Shown: positions 1 through 5,704 of the stretch, in pieces
How positions within the stretch are numbered: the first letter of the stretch is position 1
How the letters are laid out: each line of letters opens with the position of its first letter
Assembly (NCBI GenBank): GCA_026991065.1
Contig: JALXCG010000484.1
Span: 1-5,704 of the forward strand
DNA length: 5,704 nucleotides
Reading direction: 5' to 3'
Origin: Gemmatimonadota bacterium
GTDB lineage: Bacteria > GCA-2686955
Program-made: the position numbers and the translations under genes
The notes under the pieces: generated by a model
Databases searched by the model: none
What the model was told of the DNA's origin: nothing
Seen by the model: only the letters and a program-made list of their open reading frames with translations

Positions 1-1536
1 GTAGAGCAGCGCGCGCGGCAGTGGTGCGTCGATCGGCCACCAGACCCGCGAGCAGAGGGCGACCAATGCCGCCGCCGCCCCCGCCGCCAGCAGCATTCGC
101 GGCAGCACCCAGGAGCCCACCGCCAGCGGACCCAGGCGGTGGCTCAGCCGATGACGCAGAACCGCCCACTCCAGCCAGGCGGCGATGCTCGCGCCCAGCC
201 CCAGCCAGGCCGCGTCGCGGGCCTCTCCCGCCAGCAGCAGATCGCGCCCGGGAAAGATGATCAGCAGCACCAGCAGCGAGGCGCAAACCACCCGCACCAG
301 GGCGATGCGCGCGGGCGTGCGGGTATCGTGCAGGGCAAAAAAAGCGGAGGCGTAAAGCCGCGAGCCGGTGGCGGCCACCAGGCCGACCGCGTAGGCGGCC
401 AGGACCGCATAGACCTCGGTTGCCTCGCGCGGACCGAAGTCGCCGGTTTGATAGAGCGCCGCCACCACCATCTCGCCCAGGAGCAGATAGCCGACCGCCG
501 CGGGGATGACCAGAAAAGCGATCCGCCGGGTGCCGCTGCGCAGCCGCGCCCGCAGCACACTCCCGGCGTCTCCGCGGCGCCGCGCCAGTTCCGGCAACTC
601 CGCCGCCGCCACCGACATGCCGAAGAGGCTCACGGGCAGCATGTAGAGCGTCTGCGCGTAGCCGAGCACCGCCACCGCGCCGGTCGCCAGCAGCGACGCC
701 AGGACCAGGTCGACATAGCTCCCCACCTGCACCACTCCGCGGCCGAGAATGGCGGGTCCGGCGGTGCGCAGGATCTCCCGCACCGCGGGCAGGCGCGGGG
801 CCCAGCGCACCTTCAGGTGTCGCTCCAGGCGCAGGATCCAGGGCAACTGGACGGCAAACTGCAGCAACCCGCCCGCCAGCGCGCCCCAGGCGGCCAGGAC
901 CACCAGATCGTAGGAATCGGTGCGCCGCACCCCCAGCAGGAGCGTGGTGATGATTGCCGCGTTCCACAGGACCGGCGCCACATAGGAGAGAAAAAAGCGC
1001 CGATGGCTGTTCAGAATCCCCAGCGCCCAGGCCGAAAGCACCAGCGTCCCCGCCATGGGAAAGATGATGCGGGTGCAGGTGATCGCCAGCTCGCGCCGTT
1101 CGCCGCTGAAGCCCGGCAAAAAGAGCGTGACCGCGATCGGGGCGAGAAAGATCCCCACCAGAACGATCGCCGCCACCAGGGCCGCGAGAAGGGCAAAGAG
1201 CGCCCCGGCCACCCGTCCCGCCTCGCGCTCCCGGCCCTGCTCCAGCAACTCCGCATAGACCGGAATGAAGGAGGCGCTGAGGGTGCCTTCACCGAGCAGA
1301 TTCTGCAGCACATTGGGCATGCGCAGGGCGGCGCGAAACACATCCGCGTAGAGCGAGGCCCCGAAGCAGTAAGCGAAAACCCGCTCGCGCACCAGCCCGG
1401 AGATGCGCGAGAGCAGAATGCCGGCGGCGACCAGCGCGGCGCCGCGCCCGCCCGCCCGCCTACCGGAGGCCACGGATTCGGATTTCCTCGCCTCGGGGTG
1501 GTTTCGGGGGTCCCGCTCGGGGGGCGTTTGAGTCAT
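1..1536 (-). CDS. murJ: MurJ (MviN) lipid II flippase, C-terminus beyond the window
   Basis: This inner-membrane flippase moves lipid II, the lipid-linked peptidoglycan precursor, to the periplasmic face (known for the MurJ/MOP family). Reading from the ATG at 1536 to base 1 gives 512 uninterrupted codons and no stop, so the gene runs off the left edge; E. coli MurJ is 511 residues, so most of the protein is present. Motifs seen: SRISGLVRER (43-52), ADVFRAALRMPN (64-75), LLGEGTLSASFIPVYAELL (80-98), LGILNSHRRFF (about 180-190) and GYAQTLYMLPVSLFGMS (292-308), with hydrophobic segments throughout. A polar, charged extension of about 32 residues precedes the first membrane helix. No good Shine-Dalgarno sequence lies before the ATG; a GTG at 1473 (residue 22) is an alternative start. 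The positions matching E. coli R18, R24 and D39 are kept (R44, R50, D65), but those matching R52 and R270 appear to be Q78 and about T296. It is transcribed away from the EAL-HDOD gene. Family assignment is firm; the start is less so. Confidence 0.93.
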   Translation of the reverse strand, partial: MTQTPPERDPRNHPEARKSESVASGRRAGGRGAALVAAGILLSRISGLVRERVFAYCFGASLYADVFRAALRMPNVLQNLLGEGTLSASFIPVYAELLEQGREREAGRVAGALFALLAALVAAIVLVGIFLAPIAVTLFLPGFSGERRELAITCTRIIFPMAGTLVLSAWALGILNSHRRFFLSYVAPVLWNAAIITTLLLGVRRTDSYDLVVLAAWGALAGGLLQFAVQLPWILRLERHLKVRWAPRLPAVREILRTAGPAILGRGVVQVGSYVDLVLASLLATGAVAVLGYAQTLYMLPVSLFGMSVAAAELPELARRRGDAGSVLRARLRSGTRRIAFLVIPAAVGYLLLGEMVVAALYQTGDFGPREATEVYAVLAAYAVGLVAATGSRLYASAFFALHDTRTPARIALVRVVCASLLVLLIIFPGRDLLLAGEARDAAWLGLGASIAAWLEWAVLRHRLSHRLGPLAVGSWVLPRMLLAAGAAAALVALCSRVWWPIDAPLPRALLY

Positions 1537-1667
1537 TCTTGGGTCGTGAAGGCCGCGGCGAGGGGGCGTTTCATCCGCGGACCGTTTTTTTGGGGCTTTT
1601 TGTGGGGCGGCTTCCCCGAATCCGGCCGATGGTAGTAGAAGCAGAACGGCTTCCTGGGATACTCAGC
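1537..1667. promoter_or_regulatory. Divergent intergenic region with two phased T-tracts
   Basis: This 131-base gap separates the divergent murJ and EAL-HDOD starts, so promoters for both should lie here. In otherwise GC-rich sequence it has a run of seven T (1585-1591) and a run of five T (1597-1601) with centres about 11 bases apart, close to one helical turn. Read for murJ, these are A-tracts 45-65 bases upstream of its ATG, which could bend DNA or act as an UP element. A small GGGG-N6-CCCC inverted repeat follows at 1604-1617. I could not identify convincing -35 and -10 boxes for either gene. The frame of the EAL-HDOD gene stays open across this region, so a longer N-terminus cannot be fully excluded. 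Confidence 0.45.
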
Positions 1668-2909
1668 ATGCACAATGTCTATGTGGGGCGCCAGCCCATT
1701 TTCGATTCTAACCAGCGAGTGCTCGCTTACGAGTTGCTCTCCCGGAGCGGCCAGGGCAACCGGGTCACCGAGCTGGAGGGCAACCGCGCGACCTCGCAGG
1801 TGATGCTCAATGCATTTGTCGCCATCGGCCTGGAGCAGATGACCGGGGGCAAGCCGGCATTCATCAACTGCACCCGTGACCTGCTGCTCGGCGAGACGCT
1901 TGGGGCACTGCCGGCGGACCGGGTGGTGCTCGAGGTCCTGGAGGATATGGAGATCGATCCACCGCTGGTGGAGGCGGTGCGGCGCAAGGTCGATGCCGGC
2001 TACACCATCGCTCTGGACGACTTTGTCTATTCGCGGCAATGGGATCCGCTGCTGGAGATGGCGTCGATCGTCAAGCTCGACGTGCTGGCGCTCGATCGCC
2101 GGGAGATTCAGCGCCATCTGCGCCTGCTGCGCCCTTTTAATGTGAAGCTGCTGGCGGAAAAGGTGGAGACGCCGGAAGATTTCGCGCATTTCCGGGATCT
2201 CAACTTCGACTATTTCCAGGGCTATTTCCTGAGCCGGCCGAGTGTGGTCGAGGGTCAGTGCGTGCCGGCCAATCGGCTGGCGGTGATGCAGCTTCTGTCC
2301 CGTCTCTACGACCCGCAGGCAGAGGTCAAGGAGCTGGCGAAGATGATCGAGCCGGATCTTGCCCTCGCCTACAAGCTCTTGCGTTACATCAACTCCTCAC
2401 TCTTTTCCCTGCCGGGGGAGATCCGCTCCATTCAGCAGGCGATCACCCTGCTCGGTCTCAACGAGATTCGGCGCTTCGCTTCGCTGGTGCTGATGTCCAG
2501 CATCGACGGCAAGCCACCGGAACTCATGAACATCAGTCTGATCCGGGCGCGCATGTGCCAGGGGCTGGCGGAGGCGCTGCAGGAGCCGGATGCGGCCACC
2601 TACTTCATCGTCGGGCTCTTCTCCAGCCTCGACGCGTTCATGGACCGGCCGATGGCGGAGCTGGTTGATTCGCTGCCGCTGCCGGCCGCCGCGCAGGCGG
2701 CGCTGGCCGGGCACGAAGGGCGGATGGGCGAGGCACTGCAACTGGTTCTGGATTACGAGGCGTGCGTCTGGGATGGTCGCGCCCGGCTCGGGTTGAGTCC
2801 GGATGAGATCCAGCGGATCTATTGGGAGAGTCTCTCCTGGAGTACGCGGACGCTTGCGGTCGCCGCTCCGGCTGCTGATGCGGGGGCCGCGGCGCTGATG
2901 AGCGAGTAG
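1668..2909 (+). CDS. EAL-HDOD signalling protein (YuxH type)
   Basis: This is a 413-residue cytoplasmic protein with an N-terminal EAL domain (about 4-191) and a C-terminal HDOD domain (about 200-390). EAL domains hydrolyse or bind cyclic di-GMP; HDOD domains are HD-related output domains lacking the HD catalytic residues. It opens with VGRQPIFDSNQRVLAYELL, the usual start of this family, which is why I chose the ATG at 1668 over an in-frame ATG at 1629. Neither start has a clear ribosome binding site. Residues matching the catalytic set of EAL enzymes are visible: E22 (ELL for EAL), N67, E89/E92, D117-D118, K136, E164/E167 and Q184 in YFQGYF. The conserved glycine-rich loop after the aspartate pair (normally DDFGTG) is replaced by DDFVYSRQ, so activity is uncertain and binding without turnover is possible. 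HDOD landmarks include LAYKLLRYINSSLF and ITLLGLNEIRRFASL. A short Ala-rich tail ends the protein. No partner gene is adjacent; it faces murJ divergently and the FadL-type gene convergently. Confidence 0.92.
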   Translation: MHNVYVGRQPIFDSNQRVLAYELLSRSGQGNRVTELEGNRATSQVMLNAFVAIGLEQMTGGKPAFINCTRDLLLGETLGALPADRVVLEVLEDMEIDPPLVEAVRRKVDAGYTIALDDFVYSRQWDPLLEMASIVKLDVLALDRREIQRHLRLLRPFNVKLLAEKVETPEDFAHFRDLNFDYFQGYFLSRPSVVEGQCVPANRLAVMQLLSRLYDPQAEVKELAKMIEPDLALAYKLLRYINSSLFSLPGEIRSIQQAITLLGLNEIRRFASLVLMSSIDGKPPELMNISLIRARMCQGLAEALQEPDAATYFIVGLFSSLDAFMDRPMAELVDSLPLPAAAQAALAGHEGRMGEALQLVLDYEACVWDGRARLGLSPDEIQRIYWESLSWSTRTLAVAAPAADAGAAALMSE

Positions 2910-2930
2910 TGCGGTGGCCGGCCCTGAACT

Positions 2931-2970
2931 GAAAGAGCGCCCACCCCGAAAACGGGATGAGCGCTCTCTC
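2931..2970. terminator. Probable bidirectional terminator hairpin
   Basis: Arms at 2934-2948 and 2953-2967 pair around an AAAA loop: AGAGCGC with GCGCTCT outside and CCCG with CGGG inside, with two C-A mismatches between; two further pairs extend the base. It lies in the 78-base gap between two genes that end towards each other, 24 bases after the EAL-HDOD stop and 20 bases beyond the stop of the minus-strand gene. The T-run is poor: read on the minus strand the stem is followed only by TTTC, and on the plus strand by CTC. It may therefore work partly through stem stability or only help define the 3' ends. Confidence 0.6.
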
Positions 2971-2987
2971 GGACTGCCGGCAATAGG

Positions 2988-4400
2988 CTAGAAGCTATAC
3001 AGATAGCTGATCTGGAAGTTGTTCTGGCTGTGGAAAGAGACCACGCCGCCGGAGAGCGGGTTGCTGTTCTGCTGGTCGATCTCGAAAGCGTGGGAGAAGG
3101 CCAGGTCGATCCGACCGGAGTCGGAGAGCTTCCAGCCGGCGCCCAGGGTCGCGTGGTTTTCGACGATCGCCGGGAAGAGCGGGTTCACATACTCGTCGGG
3201 GATCGGGTTCTTGCCGTAGTTGTAGCCGGCGCGCAGATCGAGGGTTTCATCCAGGGTGTACTGCAGGCCGGTGGCGATCACCAGTTGGTCATCCCAGTTC
3301 TGGTAGAGGGCCATGTCCATGGAGCCGCCGCCGAACTCGTCGTCCGCCTTGTAGTGGAGCTGGAAGTCATCCATCACATCTTTCCAGCCGATGTATTTGG
3401 CGTCCAGCGAGATCAGAAGCTGGTCGGTGGCTTGCGCGGCGAAGCCCAGCCCGAAGAGCTGCGGCCACTCAAAATCCTTGATCGTGATGTCACCCGTCAT
3501 CGCCGGCATCAGACCGGTGTTGGCCATCGACATCGCCATCTGACCGCGGCCTTCGAGGTCCGCCAGCCAGGTTTTGCTGTGGTAGATACCGCCGATCGCG
3601 ATCTTGTCGGTCGCCTGGTAGAGGAAGCCGAGATTAAGGCCGAAACCGAAAGCATCGGTCGCCGACTTGACGTCGCTCTCGTCGTTGAGCGAGAGGTGGG
3701 CGTATTCCATCTCGCCCAGGGACGGGTCGGCCAGGATGCCGGCGAAGATCGCGTCCGGAGTGGCGGTGCCCATGGTTTGCTGGCCGGGGGTCATCATGTC
3801 CGTGAACTGGGCGCCGGAGATCAGCATCTCCATGTCAAGACCGGCATAGACCAGGTCGGCGGTGCCGCCGATGATCAGTTTGTCGTTAAGGCGATAGGTG
3901 GCGGGGATCAGCATGCGGCCGACCGAGACGGAACTCATGTTGGTGAGTCCGGTCGGCTCGCCGGTGACGGGGTTCATCGACATGAAGGAGGAGTCACCGT
4001 AGTTGGTGCCCATGCCGCCCTGGCCGAAGACGCCGAGGCCGATCGACCATTTTTCAGAGTTGCGCACGTAGCCCAGCGCGGGCATGGCGAAGATCGTTGA
4101 GCTGGATTCTTCGCGAAAGACCGGAGCACCCGGCATCGTCATCTCGGCGCGGACCTTCGGGCCCAGGGCGCCGAAAGCGATCTCCAGCCGGGAACCCTCC
4201 TTGGCCAGGCCGAGAGTGGCGGGGTTGTTGATCATGGCGCCGGTGCCGTTGTCGAACGCCAGGCTGGCGCCGCCCATGCCGAGCGCGATCGGGCCATAGC
4301 CTTCGAGATCCATGCCGTTGGTGGCCAGGGCGGCGGAAGCGCCCAGAAGCGTAGCGGCCCCGGCGACCAGGGCCGGGAGAGAGCTGTAACGAGTTTTCAC
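2988..4400 (-). CDS. FadL/OmpP1/TodX-family outer-membrane transport protein
   Basis: This is a 470-residue outer-membrane beta-barrel of the family that carries long-chain fatty acids (FadL) or aromatic hydrocarbons (TodX) across the outer membrane. I start it at the GTG at 4400, not the upstream ATG at 4484: an AGGAG sits 7 bases before the GTG, a signal peptide begins there at once (KTRYSSLPALVAG, cleavage likely after ALA at 26), and this start removes an overlap with the upstream gene. The mature N-terminus TNGMDLEGYGPIALGMGGAS followed by NNPATL (58-63) matches the family's conserved N-terminal hatch region with its NPA motif. Alternating strand-like segments fill the rest, and the protein ends in ISYLYSF, the terminal phenylalanine being the usual barrel-assembly signal. 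The length is close to E. coli FadL (446 residues in the precursor). Methionine is unusually frequent, clustered at 190-210 and 288-301. It is the second gene of an operon with the DUF302-like gene. The substrate cannot be read from the sequence. Confidence 0.9.
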   Translation of the reverse strand: MKTRYSSLPALVAGAATLLGASAALATNGMDLEGYGPIALGMGGASLAFDNGTGAMINNPATLGLAKEGSRLEIAFGALGPKVRAEMTMPGAPVFREESSSTIFAMPALGYVRNSEKWSIGLGVFGQGGMGTNYGDSSFMSMNPVTGEPTGLTNMSSVSVGRMLIPATYRLNDKLIIGGTADLVYAGLDMEMLISGAQFTDMMTPGQQTMGTATPDAIFAGILADPSLGEMEYAHLSLNDESDVKSATDAFGFGLNLGFLYQATDKIAIGGIYHSKTWLADLEGRGQMAMSMANTGLMPAMTGDITIKDFEWPQLFGLGFAAQATDQLLISLDAKYIGWKDVMDDFQLHYKADDEFGGGSMDMALYQNWDDQLVIATGLQYTLDETLDLRAGYNYGKNPIPDEYVNPLFPAIVENHATLGAGWKLSDSGRIDLAFSHAFEIDQQNSNPLSGGVVSFHSQNNFQISYLYSF

Positions 4401-4407
4401 GGTTGTT

Positions 4408-4412
4408 CTCCT
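4408..4412 (-). promoter_or_regulatory. Ribosome binding site that fixes the FadL-type start
   Basis: On the minus strand this reads AGGAG, 7 bases before the GTG at 4400 and inside the 22-base gap after the upstream stop codon. It favours the GTG at 4400 over the ATG at 4484, which would add a basic 28-residue extension before the signal peptide. Confidence 0.85.
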
Positions 4413-4422
4413 GATTGTTTTC

Positions 4423-5451
4423 TTACTGATCTTGGTTCGGTTCCGCCGGGAACGCCGCGCGGAGAGGTTTGGCAAGCGAGTCATAGATTGAACCCGGCAT
4501 GCCCATATTCTTCATGAAGGCCATCTTGCCCGCGTCTTCGAAGTACATCTTCATGCGGAACATCGCTTCGACCGCCTGCACGTGGACATCGCGGCCGTCG
4601 GAGCGGACCACCACCTCGAAGGGGTAGGCGGCGTTGTGGGCCAGGCCGGGGCAAGTCAGTTCTTTGCGGGATTTGTCGCTGCCCGCCTTGACGATGGAAG
4701 CGGACTTGCTTTCGATCCGATCACCGGAGAAGCCCAGCACCGCCACCTGATACATGGGCAGCTCGTAGCGATAGATGACGTGCAGGCCCCACTCGCTCTC
4801 CGGGGCCGCGAAAAGCTGGCCGGTTTTGCCCAGCACGCTCTGCCAGTCGCCCCCCTTGACGACGACGAAGTCCTTGAGCTTGGAATCGAAGGAGCCGCCC
4901 GCCATGACGCCCATGGTGCGGCCGATGTGGCCCTTGGAACGTTTCTGGCCATAGGGGCGAACGCTGCCGGCGGCGCCGGTGGCGTTGAGAATCAGGCTGC
5001 GCAGCGCGTCGCGATGCAGCGCCGCGGGCTGCAGGCAGTCGGGGCTGTCCAGAAAAACGGTGCGGTAGATGGATCGCGGGTTGACGATCGAGACATGGGC
5101 GCCGTTTTCATCTTCAAAGATGTTGATGCGATCGACGATGGCGTAGGGGGCGGTGGCGGGGTTCAGTTTCATCAACTCGGCGGCGAACTCCGGCTGCACC
5201 AGGGCGACCACGGTGGAGCGGAAGTTGCAGCCTTCTTGAATGCCGGCATCGCGAACCGCGAGGACTTCCCAGCCGTCGAGGCGGGCGCGCTCGGGAATGG
5301 CGTTGCGCAAATCTTCGTAGGGCCGTTCAGCCTTTTCGATGACGTACTCGTAGACGCGGAAGTTTTCGCCGCCGGCGTAGGCCGGGGGAGTGGCCCAGGA
5401 GAGTGTGGTGCCGGTGATGAGGACACCCAGGAAAAGTTGGCGGATATTCAC
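4423..5451 (-). CDS. Secreted DUF302-like protein, first gene of a FadL-type operon
   Basis: This is a 342-residue protein of unknown function, probably periplasmic. The start is taken at the GTG at 5451: it follows GGAG by 6 bases and opens directly into a signal peptide (NIRQLFLGVLITGTTLSWA, cleavage likely after AYA at 26). An upstream ATG at 5544 would place 31 unlikely residues before it. Residues about 31-132 look DUF302-like by eye: an N-terminal strand, a helix, GWEVLAVRDAG (60-70), a hydrophobic strand before QPEFAAELMKLNP (86-98), then RINIFEDENGAHVSIVNP (108-125). The C-terminal half (about 160-342) matches no family I recognise; it is strand-rich and ends in a methionine-rich helix-like tail (297-318, seven Met). 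Cysteines 75, 139 and 267 are the only ones in the mature protein, so one disulfide is possible. The gene sits 22 bases before the FadL-type transporter and is surely co-transcribed with it, which suggests a periplasmic partner. Coding status is strong; the DUF302 link is tentative. Confidence 0.8.
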   Translation of the reverse strand: MNIRQLFLGVLITGTTLSWATPPAYAGGENFRVYEYVIEKAERPYEDLRNAIPERARLDGWEVLAVRDAGIQEGCNFRSTVVALVQPEFAAELMKLNPATAPYAIVDRINIFEDENGAHVSIVNPRSIYRTVFLDSPDCLQPAALHRDALRSLILNATGAAGSVRPYGQKRSKGHIGRTMGVMAGGSFDSKLKDFVVVKGGDWQSVLGKTGQLFAAPESEWGLHVIYRYELPMYQVAVLGFSGDRIESKSASIVKAGSDKSRKELTCPGLAHNAAYPFEVVVRSDGRDVHVQAVEAMFRMKMYFEDAGKMAFMKNMGMPGSIYDSLAKPLRAAFPAEPNQDQ

Positions 5452-5457
5452 AGTGAT

Positions 5458-5461
5458 CTCC
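5458..5461 (-). promoter_or_regulatory. Ribosome binding site that fixes the DUF302-like start
   Basis: On the minus strand this reads GGAG, 6 bases before the GTG at 5451. Together with the signal peptide that begins right after, it decides for this start over the ATG at 5544. Confidence 0.7.
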
Positions 5462-5656
5462 AGACGGGAGGATTCAGAGCAATGCTTGAACAAGGACACT
5501 CCGCATGCGCAGGGATCATGCCGAAACGTCCGCACGGGAGGCAAAAATATGACGCGCTGCGGCAGGATGCCGGGTTGGGTCCGGATCCTGTTGTGGGATA
5601 GGGAGTAGCGCAGAGATGCGGAGAACCTGTTGCGGGTTGTTGGGCGAAGCGGGTCG

Positions 5657-5690
5657 CGGAACCTTTTGTTCCGTGGCTTGCGCGTGGAAC
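5657..5690. repeat. Inverted repeat CGGAAC/GTTCCG with a third half-site
   Basis: A perfect 6-base inverted repeat, CGGAAC (5657-5662) and GTTCCG (5668-5673), is separated by CTTTT. A third copy of the core, GGAAC, lies at 5686-5690, so the half-site alternates in orientation three times within 34 bases. No T-run follows the hairpin on either strand, so it is not an evident terminator. It could be an operator for the operon beginning at 5451, but it is over 200 bases upstream and could equally belong to a gene beyond the window. Confidence 0.35.
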
Positions 5691-5704
5691 GGTGTGTTGC
5701 AACT

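Larger units (their letters stand above)
5452..5704 (-). promoter_or_regulatory. Upstream region of the DUF302-FadL operon, no gene recognised
   Basis: These 253 bases lie upstream of the operon and reach the right edge of the window. Open frames here give cysteine-, serine- and proline-rich translations with no recognisable domain, so I call no gene. The operon promoter should be here, but I see no convincing -35/-10 pair; the only AT-rich patch is around 5547-5552 (minus strand CATATTTTTG). Small symmetric elements are present, listed separately, plus a short CGCA-GAGA-TGCG hairpin at 5609-5620 and a near repeat CCTGTTG(T/C)GGG at 5587-5597 and 5626-5636. Confidence 0.4.

Noticed and set aside
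1604-1617. GGGG-N6-CCCC inverted repeat as a terminator
   Set aside because: It lies between two diverging genes, has only four base pairs, and no T-run follows it on either strand.
139-1635. Long plus-strand open frame (498 codons) opposite murJ
   Set aside because: Its translation is low-complexity Gln/His/Arg/Gly-rich with no domain, while the minus strand reads as a clear MurJ along the whole length. It is a shadow of high GC at third codon positions.
1533-2189. Minus-strand open frame (218 codons) overlapping the EAL-HDOD gene
   Set aside because: The plus strand encodes an intact EAL domain across this stretch; the minus translation is His/Gln/Arg-rich and would also overlap the murJ start.
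3030-4100. Plus-strand open frame (356 codons) opposite the FadL-type gene
   Set aside because: The translation is Val/Gly/His/Asp-rich with no recognisable domain or ribosome binding site; the opposite strand encodes a full FadL-family protein with signal peptide and C-terminal phenylalanine.
5570-5590. Possible sigma-54 site (GG...GC pattern) upstream of the operon
   Set aside because: The spacing between the GG and GC elements is 9 bases, not the required 10, and the flanking bases do not match the consensus.
4582-5601. Plus-strand open frame (339 codons) opposite the DUF302-like gene
   Set aside because: It has the same Val/Gly/Asp-rich shadow composition, and the minus strand offers a better gene with signal peptide and ribosome binding site.
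5448-5702. Minus-strand open frame (84 codons) upstream of and overlapping the DUF302-like start
   Set aside because: The translation is rich in Cys, Ser and Pro with no domain and no ribosome binding site that can be judged so close to the edge; it most likely reflects non-coding upstream sequence.

Overview
The window is GC-rich bacterial DNA holding four protein-coding genes, three of them complete, with no RNA gene, mobile element or CRISPR array that I can see. Third codon positions are strongly G/C, so the strands opposite the real genes also carry long open frames; these are shadows. The organism looks like a Gram-negative (diderm) bacterium. It has a FadL-type outer-membrane beta-barrel ending in phenylalanine, a second protein with a signal peptide, and a lipid II flippase. 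The MurJ sequence (NVLQNLLGEG, LNSHRRFFLSY, YAQTLYMLP) resembles, from memory, proteins of Gemmatimonadota, Acidobacteriota and related phyla more than the E. coli form. This taxonomic hint is weak.

Layout. Bases 1-1536, minus strand: murJ, the peptidoglycan lipid II flippase, cut off at the window edge after 512 codons. Bases 1537-1667: a divergent intergenic region with two T-tracts about one helical turn apart. Bases 1668-2909, plus strand: an EAL-HDOD signalling protein of the YuxH type. Bases 2910-2987: a short convergent gap with a GC-rich hairpin, probably a shared terminator. Bases 2988-4400, minus strand: a FadL/OmpP1/TodX-family outer-membrane transporter. Bases 4423-5451, minus strand: a secreted protein whose N-terminal half looks DUF302-like. 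Bases 5452-5704: upstream region without a recognised gene, holding small inverted repeats.

How they fit. The DUF302-like gene and the FadL-type gene form a two-gene operon: 22 bases apart, both starting with GTG, both with 26-residue signal peptides, and both unusually rich in methionine. The likely picture is an outer-membrane channel for a hydrophobic compound plus a periplasmic partner. The partner's function is unknown, and this pair is the most interesting part of the window. murJ and the EAL-HDOD gene are transcribed apart from each other and need not be functionally linked.
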